Made by a program: the position numbers and the translations under genes | Origin: Mycolicibacterium tusciae | Lineage (GTDB): Bacteria > Actinomycetota > Actinomycetes > Mycobacteriales > Mycobacteriaceae | Assembly: GCF_002086795.1 (NCBI RefSeq) | Contig: NZ_MVIM01000001.1 | Span: forward strand, 62,001-126,000 | DNA length: 64,000 nucleotides | Direction of reading: 5' to 3' | Shown: positions 19,380-28,359 of the stretch, in pieces | Numbering within the stretch: position 1 is the first letter of the stretch | Layout of the letters: the number at the start of each line of letters is the position of its first letter | The notes under the pieces: generated by a model | Told to the model about the DNA's origin: nothing | What the model saw: the letters and a program-made list of their open reading frames with translations, nothing else | The model's database searches: none

Positions 19380-20567
19380 ATGCCATCCACGAACATCGAC
19401 CTCGAACTGGCCGCCCGGCTCGCCGCCAACAGGACGTCACGTCGGCGGTTCATCGGCGGAGGTGCCGCGGCCGCCGCCGCGCTGGCTCTCGGCCCGTCCT
19501 TCCTCGCCGCCTGTAGCTCGGACGGCGGCGGATCGGGCGAGACTTCAGCACAGAACGGTGGCCCAGCAAGCGGCACGTTGCGGGTCTCGAACTGGCCGCT
19601 GTACATGGCCGACGGTTTCGTCGCCGCTTTCCAGACCGCGTCCGGCATCACGGTGGACTACAAGGAAGACTTCAACGACAACGAGCAGTGGTTCGCCAAG
19701 AACAAGGAACCGTTGTCGCGCAAGCAGGACATCGGTGCTGACCTCGCGGTGCCGACCACGTTCATGGCGGTGCGTCTACACCAGCTCGGTTGGCTGAATG
19801 ACATCAGCGATGCCGGCTGGTCCAACAAGAAGAACCTGCGCCCGGATCTGCTCGAGGCGAGCGTCGACCCGGAGCGAAAGTTCAGCGCGCCCTACATGTC
19901 CGGCCTCGTCGGTCTGGCCTACAACCGTGCGGCGACCGGTCGGGACATCTCCAAGATCGACGATCTGTGGGATCCGGCGTTCAAGGGCCGTGTCAGCCTG
20001 TTCTCGGACGCCCAGGACGGCCTCGGCATGCTGATGCTCTCGCAAGGCAATTCCCCCGAGGACCCCAGCACCGAGGCGGTGCAGAAGGCCGTTGACCTGG
20101 TCCGCGAGCAGAAGGACAAGGGACAGATCCGACGCTTCACGGGCAACGACTACGCCGATGACCTCGCGGCGGGCAACATCGCTGTCGCGCAGGCTTATTC
20201 GGGTGACGTCGTCCAGCTGCAGGCGGACAACCCCGATCTGCAATTCGTGGTTCCGGAGTCGGGTGCGACGACGTTCGTCGACACCATGGTGATTCCCTAC
20301 ACCACGAAAAACCAAAGCGCTGCCGAGGCGTGGATCAACTACATCTACGACCGGGCGAACTACGCCAAGCTGGTGTCCTTCGTGCAGTACGTCCCCGTTT
20401 TGTCGGATATGACCGAGGAACTGGAGAAGGTCGATCCTGCCGCGGCGAGCAACCCGCTGATCAACCCGTCGAAGGAGACCCTGGACAAGTCGAAGGGCTG
20501 GGCAGCGCTGACCGACGAGCAGACCCTCGAGTACAACACCTTGTACGCAGCAGTCACCGGCGGCTGA
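19380..20567 (+). CDS. potD: polyamine-type ABC substrate-binding protein, Tat lipoprotein
   Basis: The 395-aa precursor has a twin-arginine signal (SRRRFIGGG, Arg21-23), a hydrophobic stretch and the lipobox LAAC with Cys45. It should therefore be exported folded and lipid-anchored. The mature part is a type 2 periplasmic-binding fold of the PotD/PotF group (LRVSNWPLYMADGF, ADLAVPTTFMAVRLHQLGWL, AYSGDVVQL). ATG 19380 has GAAAGG upstream. A longer open frame from 19239 would run through the end of potA and is rejected. The substrate is probably a polyamine, but opines and other cations are transported by relatives. Confidence 0.88.
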   Translation: MPSTNIDLELAARLAANRTSRRRFIGGGAAAAAALALGPSFLAACSSDGGGSGETSAQNGGPASGTLRVSNWPLYMADGFVAAFQTASGITVDYKEDFNDNEQWFAKNKEPLSRKQDIGADLAVPTTFMAVRLHQLGWLNDISDAGWSNKKNLRPDLLEASVDPERKFSAPYMSGLVGLAYNRAATGRDISKIDDLWDPAFKGRVSLFSDAQDGLGMLMLSQGNSPEDPSTEAVQKAVDLVREQKDKGQIRRFTGNDYADDLAAGNIAVAQAYSGDVVQLQADNPDLQFVVPESGATTFVDTMVIPYTTKNQSAAEAWINYIYDRANYAKLVSFVQYVPVLSDMTEELEKVDPAAASNPLINPSKETLDKSKGWAALTDEQTLEYNTLYAAVTGG

Positions 20568-20571
20568 TCGG

Positions 20572-21447
20572 ATGGCGGGTGTAGCCACCAGCGGTCGACA
20601 GCGGAGCAAGATCGCTCCGTATCTGATGGTCCTGCCGGCGCTCGTGTACCTCGGAATCTTCTTCGTGGTGCCGTTCTTCACGCTGGCGCAGACATCGTTG
20701 TCGTCGTCGGGCGGTTCGGTGTACATGCCCACGCTCGAATTCGCGTGGGACTTCAACAACTATTTCGAAGCGTTCAGCCTGTACCGCGATCAGATTCTGC
20801 GGTCGTTCGGTTATGCCTTGGCGGCTACCCTGCTGTGCCTGGTGCTGGCCTTTCCGCTGGCCTACGTCATCGCGTTCAAGGCGGGACGGTTCAAGAACCT
20901 GATCCTCGGTCTAGTGATCCTGCCGTTCTTCGTCACGTTCCTGATCCGCACCATCGCCTGGAAGACGATCCTGGCTGACGAGGGCTGGCTGGTCCAGACG
21001 CTCGGCACCATCGGACTGCTGCCCGAGGAGGGCCGGCTGTTGTCCACCAGCTGGGCGGTGATCGGCGGGCTCACCTACAACTGGATCATCTTCATGATCC
21101 TGCCGCTCTACGTCAGCCTCGAGAAGATCGATCCGCGGCTGATCGAGGCGTCCAAGGATCTGTACTCGTCCAACGTCCGTAGTTTCACGAAAGTCATTCT
21201 GCCGCTGTCGATGCCGGGCGTGCTGGCGGGAAGCATGCTGGTCTTCATCCCGTCGGTCGGCGATTTCATCAACGCCGACTACCTGGGGAGTACGCAGACC
21301 ACGATGATCGGCAACGTCATCCAGAAACAGTTCCTGGTCGTCAAGGACTACCCGGCCGCGGCGGCGCTGAGCCTGGTGTTGATGCTCATCATTCTGGGTG
21401 GAGTGCTGATGTACACGCGGGCGATGGGCACGGAGGATCTTGTATGA
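20572..21447 (+). CDS. potB: polyamine-type ABC permease 1
   Basis: The 291-aa permease has six transmembrane helices and the EAA coupling loop (LIEASKDLYSSNVRSFTKVILPLSMPG), which docks on the ATPase. The N-terminal LMVLPALVYLGIFFVVPFF is typical of PotB/PotH. It starts 4 bases after potD ends and overlaps potC by ATGA. Confidence 0.88.
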   Translation: MAGVATSGRQRSKIAPYLMVLPALVYLGIFFVVPFFTLAQTSLSSSGGSVYMPTLEFAWDFNNYFEAFSLYRDQILRSFGYALAATLLCLVLAFPLAYVIAFKAGRFKNLILGLVILPFFVTFLIRTIAWKTILADEGWLVQTLGTIGLLPEEGRLLSTSWAVIGGLTYNWIIFMILPLYVSLEKIDPRLIEASKDLYSSNVRSFTKVILPLSMPGVLAGSMLVFIPSVGDFINADYLGSTQTTMIGNVIQKQFLVVKDYPAAAALSLVLMLIILGGVLMYTRAMGTEDLV

Positions 21448-22289
21448 CCATCGCCGCCATGGAATCCGCAACGAGCCCGAAACCGGCGAAGACCGTGATG
21501 GGCTTTCCGCGTTGGGGCGACCTCCTGCTGAAGGTGGTCGCCGGCTTGGTGCTGCTCTACTTGTTCCTGCCGATCTTCGTGATCATCCTGTTCTCGTTCA
21601 ACAAACCCGCAGGCAAGTTCAACTACACCTGGCAGGGTTTCACGCTGGACAACTGGGCCGACCCGTTCAAGTATCCCCCGCTGACCGAAGCGCTGATCCT
21701 GAGTCTCGAGGTCGCGGCCATCTCGACCGCGGTCGCGTTGGTGCTCGGAACCCTGGTCGCGATCGCGCTGGTTCGCCAACGGTGGCGCGGGCAGAGGGCC
21801 GTCGACACCTTCCTGATCCTTCCGCTGACCGCTCCGGAAGTCGTGATGGGTGCCGCGCTGCTGACGCTGTTCCTTGACTTCGGCTGGGCCGCGGGATACG
21901 CGACGATCCTGATTGCACACATCGCCTTCGAGGTCAGCTTCATCGCGATGACCGTGCGGGCGCGGGTCCGTGGCTTTGATTGGACCCTGGAGGACGCGTC
22001 GATGGACCTCGGCGCCAGCCCCTTGCGCACGTTCTTCAAAGTGACGTTGCCGCTGATCATTCCGGGCATCGTTGCGGCGGCGATGTTGTCGTTCGCACTG
22101 TCGCTTGACGACTTCATCATCACGTATTTCGTCAGCGGATCCACGGTGACGTATCCGTTGTATGTGAACGCGGCGGTCAAGGCCGCGGTGCCGCCTCAGA
22201 TCAATGTGCTCGCCACCGCGATCCTGGTGATCAGTCTCATTCTGCTGGCAGCAGGAACACTGCTGCGGCGCAAGAGGTTCGAGGGCTGA
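21444..22289 (+). CDS. potC: polyamine-type ABC permease 2
   Basis: The 281-aa permease has six helices (LLYLFLPIFVIILFSFN at the start). Its EAA loop reads LEDASMDLGASPLRTFFKVTLPLIIPG, and SLDDFIITYF is the PotC/PotI hallmark. ATG 21444 overlaps the potB stop. The gene ends directly against the convergent DUF385-type gene, with no visible terminator. Confidence 0.88.
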   Translation: MTIAAMESATSPKPAKTVMGFPRWGDLLLKVVAGLVLLYLFLPIFVIILFSFNKPAGKFNYTWQGFTLDNWADPFKYPPLTEALILSLEVAAISTAVALVLGTLVAIALVRQRWRGQRAVDTFLILPLTAPEVVMGAALLTLFLDFGWAAGYATILIAHIAFEVSFIAMTVRARVRGFDWTLEDASMDLGASPLRTFFKVTLPLIIPGIVAAAMLSFALSLDDFIITYFVSGSTVTYPLYVNAAVKAAVPPQINVLATAILVISLILLAAGTLLRRKRFEG

Positions 22290-22637
22290 CTACAGCTTGA
22301 CGGCGACCGACACACGGCCCGTGGCGTCGCGGCTGGCGACGGCGTGGCCGGTCCGGTCATTTCCGTCGAACTTCAGCAGGGTGATGGGCCCACCGTCGCC
22401 GAGGAAGTTGCGCCACCACGTCTTGTTGTCCGGTGACATCACGTTGATGACGATCCCGTCGTCAGTGCGCCGGTAGCCGATCGGGGTTTCGATGGTCTTG
22501 CCGGAACGTCGTCCGACATAGCGGATGTTGATCATTCCGCGCCGCACCACCGGTCCGATGAGCGGCGCATCGATGAGCGCGACGAACATCTTGTTCATGA
22601 GGCCGACGATCGGTGAACCGTAAAATCCGCTTGCCAT
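22290..22637 (-). CDS. deazaflavin (F420)-type nitroreductase-like protein
   Basis: The 115-aa protein matches the small Ddn-like/DUF385 group by length and motifs: YVGRRSGKTIETPIGY followed by VNVMSPDNKTWWRNF. Such mycobacterial proteins bind F420 or flavins, and some reduce nitro compounds or quinones. The N-terminus is hydrophobic but has no signal. Its stop lies directly next to potC's stop on the other strand. Confidence 0.75.
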   Translation of the reverse strand: MASGFYGSPIVGLMNKMFVALIDAPLIGPVVRRGMINIRYVGRRSGKTIETPIGYRRTDDGIVINVMSPDNKTWWRNFLGDGGPITLLKFDGNDRTGHAVASRDATGRVSVAVKL

Positions 22638-22650
22638 TCGACGAGCGTAG

Positions 22651-23523
22651 CTAGGAGTTCACCTCGGCGGGTACGGGCGACGGAGTACGCGCGCCACTAC
22701 GGGCGGCTCCGATCCCCGCCGCCACCACGACGGTGATCCCGACCACCCCTGCGATACCGGGCATCTGGTGCAGCACGACGAGGCCGACAATCATCGCGAA
22801 CGCGGGCTCGAGCGCCATCAGCGTGCCGAACGCGGCCGTCGTCAATCGGCGCAGGGCCAACAGTTCCAGCGCGAACGGCACCACCGGCAGCAGGATCGCG
22901 AGACCGATGCCGATCAGGAGGATTTCGGGCGTCATTCGCTCGAACACCGCGGGTCCGACCGTCGCGGTGGCCACCAGGCCGGCGACGGGCATCGACACCG
23001 CGAGACCGTTGATGCCCGCGACCTGATCGCCGACGCGCTGGGTCAGCAGGATGTAGGTGGCCCAGCACACCGCCGCGCTGAGCGCGAACAGGACGCCGAT
23101 GGGGTCAATGACGCCTGCCCATGGCTGGGTCAGCAACACCACACCAACCGCGGCGAGGCCCGGCCACACGAAGCGGTGCCTGCCTTTGCCATGAGCCACC
23201 GCGACGCACAGCGGGCCGAGGAACTCGATGGCGCTGGCCGTGCCCAGCGGAATCCGGTCCAGGGCCGCCATGAACAGCAGCGTGATGGCCGCGGTGACGA
23301 CACCGAGAACGACGCACATCAGAAAGCTCGACCGGGTGAACGCCGAACGCTTCGGCCGCACGATGAGCAGCAGCAGAATTCCGGCCCACGCCAGCCTTAG
23401 CCACGCCGCGCCTTCGACTCCGATGTCGTCGATCAGCGTCACCGCGATCGCAAGACCCACCTGGACGCAGAGCATCGAACCCAACGCCATGAAGGCCCCG
23501 GTGCGTGCCTGGTTTGTGGTCAC
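22651..23523 (-). CDS. EamA-family (DMT) exporter, RhtA-like
   Basis: The 290-aa protein has ten predicted helices in two EamA repeats. [22 protein letters not shown] in helix 3-4 resembles the RhtA threonine/homoserine exporters. The second repeat contains [19 protein letters not shown]. It starts at GTG 23523. It is divergent from a LysR regulator with repeated operator-like elements between them, so it is the likely target of that regulator. The substrate may be an amino acid. Confidence 0.83.
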   Translation of the reverse strand: MTTNQARTGAFMALGSMLCVQVGLAIAVTLIDDIGVEGAAWLRLAWAGILLLLIVRPKRSAFTRSSFLMCVVLGVVTAAITLLFMAALDRIPLGTASAIEFLGPLCVAVAHGKGRHRFVWPGLAAVGVVLLTQPWAGVIDPIGVLFALSAAVCWATYILLTQRVGDQVAGINGLAVSMPVAGLVATATVGPAVFERMTPEILLIGIGLAILLPVVPFALELLALRRLTTAAFGTLMALEPAFAMIVGLVVLHQMPGIAGVVGITVVVAAGIGAARSGARTPSPVPAEVNS

Positions 23524-23531
23524 CCATGCAT

Positions 23532-23585
23532 TGAACGGGACACATACCGTTCATGTCCACGTGATTTTCCCGGACATACCGTTCA
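23532..23585. promoter_or_regulatory. LysR-type operator region with repeated CCGTTCA elements
   Basis: The EamA/LysR gap holds TGAACGG-N8-CCGTTCA (23532-23553), a perfect inverted repeat. ACATACCGTTCA is then repeated exactly at 23542-23553 and 23574-23585, 32 bases apart (about three helical turns). A GGACAT/ATGTCC inverted pair also overlaps. This arrangement fits LysR recognition and activation sites. Confidence 0.65.
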
Positions 23586-23591
23586 CGAATA

Positions 23592-24527
23592 ATGAACAAT
23601 TGGGCGGTGGACACCCGGCGGCTCCAACTCCTCCTGTCGCTTTCGCGTCTGGGCTCGATGCGGGCGGTGGCCGATGCCCACCACCTCACGACATCGACGG
23701 TGTCGCAGCAGATCGCCGCGCTCGCCAGGGAGACGGGAGCACAGCTGATCGAGCCCGACGGCCGCCGGGTGCGGCTGACCCCCGCCGGGCTGCGACTGGC
23801 CGACCACGCGGTCACGATCCTCGCGGCGATCGACAGCGCCCGACTGGACCTCGATCCCGATGCCGAGCCGTCGGGCACGGTGCGTGTGGGCGGATTTGCC
23901 ACCGGTATCCGGGTGTCGCTGCTGCCGATCGTCGCCGACCTCGCCGCACAGTATCCGGACGTGAATTTGGTGATCAGCGAGTACGAACCCATCGAAGCCT
24001 TCGCGTTGCTGACCGACGACGATCTCGATCTGGCGCTCACTTACGATTACAACCTCGCTCCTGCCTCGCCAAACGAGGTGCTTCAGACCGAGGCGCTCTG
24101 GTCGATCATGTGGGGGCTGGCCGTCCCCTCGACGTATCCCGACGGACCCGCGGATATTGCGGTCTACGCGGACCAGACGTGGATTGTCAACTCCCGCAAC
24201 ACAGCTGACGAGACGGCCGTTCGCACCCTGGCGTCGCTCGCCGGTTTCGCGCCGCGCATCGCGCACGAGATCGACAGCCTGGACCTTGTCGAAGACCTGA
24301 TCGAGGCGGGGTTCGGGGTCGGTCTGTTACCCATGGGTCGTCCGACCAGCCGAGGTGTGAAGGTGCTGCCGCTGGCTACACCCGAAGCGGTGCTGACCGC
24401 GTACGCGGTGACACGCCGTGGCCGAGCCGATTGGCCACCGTTGCGAGCCGTGCTGGACCGGATGCGGCCGCCGCCGGGACAGGCGCTGCCTCGGCCGCGC
24501 TGGCCTCGCCCCGAAGCGGGTGGCTAG
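23592..24527 (+). CDS. LysR-family transcriptional regulator
   Basis: The 311-aa protein starts with the LysR helix-turn-helix (RRLQLLLSLSRLGSMRAVADAHHLTTSTVSQQIAALARETG) and continues with a two-lobe effector domain (GTVRVGGFATGIRVSLLPIV, EDLIEAGFGVGLLP). ATG 23592 is 7 bases after the second operator repeat, so the protein probably represses its own gene. It likely controls the divergent EamA exporter. The last residues are Pro/Arg-rich. Confidence 0.88.
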   Translation: MNNWAVDTRRLQLLLSLSRLGSMRAVADAHHLTTSTVSQQIAALARETGAQLIEPDGRRVRLTPAGLRLADHAVTILAAIDSARLDLDPDAEPSGTVRVGGFATGIRVSLLPIVADLAAQYPDVNLVISEYEPIEAFALLTDDDLDLALTYDYNLAPASPNEVLQTEALWSIMWGLAVPSTYPDGPADIAVYADQTWIVNSRNTADETAVRTLASLAGFAPRIAHEIDSLDLVEDLIEAGFGVGLLPMGRPTSRGVKVLPLATPEAVLTAYAVTRRGRADWPPLRAVLDRMRPPPGQALPRPRWPRPEAGG

Positions 24528-24530
24528 CAG

Positions 24531-24761
24531 TCAGGCCGCGCGACGTCGCCGCGCTCGATTCCGCGTGTCGGTCGACCACAGGTAGCCGCAGTCAGAGCAC
24601 TGCAGGTGGACCACCGTGCCCTTGTTGCTCAGCAGGTACTGCCAATGGATGGCGCAGTTCTTCCGCTTATCGCAATCCACGCATTTGGTGGGGTGGTCAC
24701 AACACGGGCAGGGCAACCAGGCGCGTCGTGACCGGTCGGCGGTGGGATCAATCGGCAGCAT
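24531..24761 (-). CDS. small cysteine-rich zinc-ribbon-like protein
   Basis: The 76-aa protein has eight cysteines plus a histidine in two clusters: Cys18, 20, 21, 27, 30, 36 with His39, and Cys55/Cys58 (CSDCG). These could bind two zinc or iron ions. The C-terminus is Arg-rich. ATG 24761 overlaps the preceding gene by 14 bases, so both are one transcript. I do not recognise a named family. An IdeR-like site upstream of the first gene raises the possibility of iron control. Confidence 0.65.
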   Translation of the reverse strand: MLPIDPTADRSRRAWLPCPCCDHPTKCVDCDKRKNCAIHWQYLLSNKGTVVHLQCSDCGYLWSTDTRNRARRRRAA

Positions 24762-24981
24762 TGATCACATTCCGATCAGGCAGGACACCAGCGCGAACAA
24801 GATCGTCATAGATCCGTTGCTGCTCGTCGTCGAGGTCGGAATACAACATTTCTTCAGCCCGCTGTTCCTCGGCCATCACAGCGATCGGATCCCACTCGTC
24901 ACCGATCGCCTCCAGGACTGCACTGCGGCGTCGCGCCTCGTCGAGCGTCAGGTCATAGGCGAATTCGAGGTCGGCCCTCAT
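24748..24981 (-). CDS. small acidic helical protein, first gene of a two-gene operon
   Basis: The 77-aa product contains DLTLDEARRRSAVLEAIGDEWDP and DDEQQRIYDDLVRAGVLP, a pattern I have seen in small actinobacterial proteins (possibly DUF6400, unverified). ATG 24981 is chosen because GGAGGT lies 5 bases upstream; the in-frame GTG at 24996 lies beyond that site. A hairpin and an IdeR-like box sit in the leader. The function is unknown. Confidence 0.65.
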   Translation of the reverse strand: MRADLEFAYDLTLDEARRRSAVLEAIGDEWDPIAVMAEEQRAEEMLYSDLDDEQQRIYDDLVRAGVLPDRNVINAAD

Positions 24982-24992
24982 GGCACCTCCAG

Positions 24993-25015
24993 CCATTCGT
25001 CAGCAAAACGAATGG
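24993..25015 (-). other. 5' leader hairpin
   Basis: CCATTCGT-cagcaaa-ACGAATGG is a perfect 8-base inverted repeat with a 7-base loop, just upstream of the ribosome site of the 77-aa gene. It may affect message stability or translation. It overlaps the IdeR-like site by five bases. Confidence 0.45.
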
Positions 25016-25029
25016 TAAGGGTCACCTAA
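25011..25029 (-). promoter_or_regulatory. IdeR (iron regulator)-like box
   Basis: The minus-strand 19-mer begins TTAGGTGACCCTTACC and agrees with the mycobacterial IdeR consensus (TWAGGTWAGSCTWACCTWA) at 15 of 19 positions by my count. It lies 30 bases before the 77-aa gene's start. One half-site is perfect and the other is degenerate. Confidence 0.4.
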
Positions 25030-25056
25030 TTAGAGCTGGTCAAGCAATGACCTACA

Positions 25057-25773
25057 TCACAGTCTAGGGTCCGACTTCGTCACACGATTCGCGAGCCACC
25101 GCTGTTGCCGACGCACGAAATCGGCATCCACGACCGCGCCGTGACCGGGGATGTAGAGGGCGTCCTGGCCACCGGCTTCGAGCAGGCGATCGAGAGTGCC
25201 CGGCCATGCCGCAGTATCGGAGCCACCGTCGATCGACGGGTCGGCGGACTCTTCGACGAGATCGCCGCAGAAGACAACGCGGCGCTCAGCACCGTCGACG
25301 ACCGCGACCAGGTCGTGGTCGGTGTGGCCGCGGCCCAGATGGCTGATGGAAACCACGCGTTCGCCGAGATCGATGACGTCCGATTCCACCTCGTGCTGAG
25401 GCCGCCGCAACGCGGCAACGGCCTCGTCGACCTCGCGCGGTTTCGCGCCGTACTGCAGGGCGTCTGAGCGCAGGCGCTCCGAGTGATCGGTCATGGTCGC
25501 CGCGGCCGCAGCCGCGCAGTACACGGCCGCACCATCGAACGCCGACGAGCCCAAGACATGGTCGAAATGGTGATGAGTCAACACGACGTGGCTCACCTCG
25601 CGGCCCGTCATCTGCTCCACATCGGCGCGGATCGCTCGTGCTTCGGTCAAGGTGGATCCGGTGTCGATCAGCGCGGCGCCGAGCCGTCCCCAAATCACCC
25701 CGACCGTGACGTCGAGGAACGGCAGGCGACACCGAACAACGCTGTCCGCCAGCTGTTCCCACGTGTAGTTCAC
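25057..25773 (-). CDS. metallo-beta-lactamase-fold hydrolase
   Basis: The 238-aa enzyme has the metal motif HxHxDH at residues 67-72 (THHHFDH), a later [10 protein letters not shown] histidine, the FCGDLVEE aspartate and the IPGHG histidine, enough for a binuclear zinc site. GTG 25773 overlaps the xylulokinase stop as GTGA; a longer frame to 25866 would run inside the kinase and is rejected. Family members hydrolyse esters, thioesters, lactones or phosphoesters. A coupled lactonase or phosphoesterase step in pentose use is possible but unproven. Confidence 0.82.
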   Translation of the reverse strand: MNYTWEQLADSVVRCRLPFLDVTVGVIWGRLGAALIDTGSTLTEARAIRADVEQMTGREVSHVVLTHHHFDHVLGSSAFDGAAVYCAAAAAATMTDHSERLRSDALQYGAKPREVDEAVAALRRPQHEVESDVIDLGERVVSISHLGRGHTDHDLVAVVDGAERRVVFCGDLVEESADPSIDGGSDTAAWPGTLDRLLEAGGQDALYIPGHGAVVDADFVRRQQRWLANRVTKSDPRL

Positions 25774-27164
25774 TGCCCAAGCGTCAACGGCTGCGCGGCG
25801 CGGTACTGATCGAGCACGTGCGGCGTCGGTGCTGCCGTGTACGTTGTCGTGATCCCGAACGACCATGCCGGCGGCGCGTCATCTTGAGAGAGTGCCCATG
25901 CCGCCTGGCGAGCCGCGCCCAGCGCGACGTACTCCGCCGGTGTTGGCACATGTACAGGTGCCCCCCACAGTGCGGACGCGATATGACGCACCGCCCCCGA
26001 GCGCGCTCCCCCGCCTACGAGGATGATGCGATTGACGTCGACGCCGTGTTCGGTGATCCTGTCGATGCAGTAGGCCATCGAGCTGAGCAGGCCTTCCACG
26101 GCGGCGCGAGCAATATTGGCGGCGTTGAGGTTTCGGGTGGTCATACCGTGCATCGCCCCCGCAGCCGACGGCAAGTTCGGTGAGCGTTCACCTTCGAAAT
26201 ACGGCACCAGTGTCAACCCGCCGGCACCGGGTTCCGCCGACATCGCCAACCGATCCAACTCGTCGAAGTCAACGCCGAGCATCGTGGCGACGGCGGCAAG
26301 TACCGGGGCGCCGTTGAGCGTGCAGACAAGCGGCAACTGGCGGCCGGTTGCATCGGCGAAGCCCGCCACGATCCCGTCGGGATCGTGCGGCGCCACGTCA
26401 CCCACCGCGCTCACGACACCCGACGTGCCCAGTGAGACGACGCAATCACCGGGCTCGGCGCCCAGTCCGAGGGCCGCCCCCGCGTTGTCCCCGGCGCCGG
26501 GCCCGAGCACTGCGCCGGTCGACGTCCGCCCCGCCTCCTGGGCGGGGCCGAGCACCGCCGGGACATGGGGCCGTCGACCCCGCATCGCCATTTCGAGCAG
26601 GTCGAATTGATAGCTGTCGGACTCCGAGGAGAAGTACCCGGTGCCGCTCGCGTCGCTTCGATCGGTACGCAGATCGGCGATGTCAGTCGAACCGCTCAAC
26701 CGCCAGGTCAGCCAGTCGTGCGGCAAGCACACCGCGGCCGTCGCATCTGCATGCGCGGGTTCGTGATCGGCGAGCCAACGCAATTTCGCCGCCGTGATCG
26801 CGGCGACGGGCACCACGCCGATGCGCTTTGCCCACTCCTGGGCGCCCAGCTCGGCCACAAGCTCGTCAGCGGCTGCACTCGACCGGGTGTCGTTCCACAG
26901 CAGTGCATCTCGTACGACGGCGCCCGTACCGTCGAGACACACCATGCCGTGCTGCTGCGCACCGACCGAGACCGCCGCCACGTCATCGAGTCCGCCCGCG
27001 GCGGTGACGGCCGCCTGCAGCGCCGACCACCATTGCTGCGGATCGATCTCGGTGCCGTCCGGATGCGGCGAGCTTGCCGAGCGGACGACCGCGCCGGTGT
27101 CGGCGTCGCAGATGACGATTTTGCAGGACTGGGTGGATGAGTCAACGCCCGCAACGAGAGCCAC
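25770..27164 (-). CDS. xylB: xylulokinase (FGGY kinase)
   Basis: The 464-aa kinase has the FGGY/ASKHA fold. The N-terminal phosphate loop is [26 protein letters not shown] carries the XylB-specific QQHG; and the C-terminal nucleotide site reads [15 protein letters not shown]. It should phosphorylate D-xylulose with ATP to feed the pentose phosphate pathway. Length matches XylB (about 450-490). There is no isomerase or transporter next to it; the only partner is the MBL-fold gene overlapping its end. Confidence 0.85.
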   Translation of the reverse strand: MALVAGVDSSTQSCKIVICDADTGAVVRSASSPHPDGTEIDPQQWWSALQAAVTAAGGLDDVAAVSVGAQQHGMVCLDGTGAVVRDALLWNDTRSSAAADELVAELGAQEWAKRIGVVPVAAITAAKLRWLADHEPAHADATAAVCLPHDWLTWRLSGSTDIADLRTDRSDASGTGYFSSESDSYQFDLLEMAMRGRRPHVPAVLGPAQEAGRTSTGAVLGPGAGDNAGAALGLGAEPGDCVVSLGTSGVVSAVGDVAPHDPDGIVAGFADATGRQLPLVCTLNGAPVLAAVATMLGVDFDELDRLAMSAEPGAGGLTLVPYFEGERSPNLPSAAGAMHGMTTRNLNAANIARAAVEGLLSSMAYCIDRITEHGVDVNRIILVGGGARSGAVRHIASALWGAPVHVPTPAEYVALGAARQAAWALSQDDAPPAWSFGITTTYTAAPTPHVLDQYRAAQPLTLGQ

Positions 27165-27216
27165 GCGGCCGACGCTACGCCGATGAGTCCGCAGTACGCA
27201 CAGGGTCTACCTACAC

Positions 27217-27777
27217 ATGCCATACACGCGCAAGCTTGTTGTCACCCAGAACATCACCGTCGACGGTGCGGTTGAGATGCTCGGCGACTGGTTCGACCCA
27301 CAAATCGCGGACGAGGATTTGGTCGCGGAGACACACCGACAGGACGCCGAGGCCGATGCGTTGCTCGTCGGGCGCCGGACATTCGAGGACTTCCGTAGCT
27401 ACTGGCCCGCGCAGACCGACGACCCCACGGGTATCACCGCGTATCTGAACCAAGTGACGAAATACGTCGTGTCCTCGACGATGTCCGATCCCGAATGGGA
27501 GAACTCGACGGTGCTCGTCGGCGATCCCGTCGAGCAGACCACGAAGCTGAAGTCGCAGCCAGGCAGGGACATCGTGCTGACGGGAAGCATCAGCCTGGCC
27601 CATACGCTCATCGCCGCGCGGCTCGTCGATGAGTACCGCTTATTCGTCTACCCGACGGTGCAGGGGGCCGGCCGGAGGCTGTTCCCCGACGGCGCCGCGT
27701 TTCCGCGACTGGCGTTGGTCGCACCGCCCAAGGCCTTCACATCGGGCGTCACCCTGCTCCGCTACTGCGCCACATAA
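27217..27777 (+). CDS. dihydrofolate-reductase-like (RibD C-terminal) protein
   Basis: The 186-aa protein has the RibD-C fold common in actinobacteria: an N-terminal strand RKLVVTQNITVDGAVE, ADALLVGRRTFEDFRSYWP, and the C-terminal DEYRLFVYPTVQGAGRRLFPDG. Homologues bind NADPH and are called YyaP/YwjB-like. They are usually not true DHFRs. ATG 27217 lacks a clear ribosome site. It is divergent from xylB by 52 bases. Confidence 0.83.
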   Translation: MPYTRKLVVTQNITVDGAVEMLGDWFDPQIADEDLVAETHRQDAEADALLVGRRTFEDFRSYWPAQTDDPTGITAYLNQVTKYVVSSTMSDPEWENSTVLVGDPVEQTTKLKSQPGRDIVLTGSISLAHTLIAARLVDEYRLFVYPTVQGAGRRLFPDGAAFPRLALVAPPKAFTSGVTLLRYCAT

Positions 27778-27822
27778 CCCTCAATCTGGCGCAGCCCGAT
27801 GATCACGGAGGGATAATGCACT

Positions 27823-28329
27823 GTGGCCGGCGAACACCCCGAGGTCGATGGACGTGGAGATCGCGACCGCGACGAGACCGAAGCCGAACGGCTGGACCGC
27901 AACTGGTCGAGTCTGTTGCAGGAATTGCGAGTTGCCCAGACCGGTGTTCAGCTGCTCACCGGGTTCCTGCTCATCCTGCCGTTCCAGCCGCGCTTCGCCG
28001 ACCTGGATGTCGTGATGCGCATCGTCTATTTGGTGACGGTCGGTTGCTCGCTCGGTGCGACGGTGCTGCTGGTCGCGCCGGTCAGCATGCACCGTGTGCT
28101 GTTTCGGCGGCGCCGGCTCGAAACACTGGTCGCGGTCTCGCATCGTTACGCCGAAGTCGGCATCATGCTGCTGGGCATGGCGCTGTCCGGAGTCGCTGTG
28201 GTGATCTTCGACAGCGTGGTCGGCAGAACCGGCGCCTGGATCGCCGGCGGTTGCACTCTGGTGGCGCTGATCACGTTCTGGTACGCGTTGCCCCTGCGGG
28301 ACAGGGACCTGCGCGACCCGACCTATTGA
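27823..28329 (+). CDS. DUF6328-type membrane protein
   Basis: The 168-aa protein begins with an acidic soluble segment, then the typical RLDRNWSSLLQELRVAQTGVQLL and four transmembrane helices (about residues 40-58, 66-88, 108-130 and 135-158). I recall this pattern as the DUF6328 family of actinobacteria. GTG 27823 is preceded by GGAGGG. The function is unknown. It lies 30 bases upstream of the DoxX-like gene on the same strand. Confidence 0.75.
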   Translation: MAGEHPEVDGRGDRDRDETEAERLDRNWSSLLQELRVAQTGVQLLTGFLLILPFQPRFADLDVVMRIVYLVTVGCSLGATVLLVAPVSMHRVLFRRRRLETLVAVSHRYAEVGIMLLGMALSGVAVVIFDSVVGRTGAWIAGGCTLVALITFWYALPLRDRDLRDPTY

Positions 28330-28359
28330 CGTTTGTGACGCCCCGGCCCGGGGAACACC

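Noticed and set aside
18136-19440. 434-codon minus-strand open frame across potA
   Set aside because: It is the shadow of the ATPase gene, which has all ABC motifs on the other strand.
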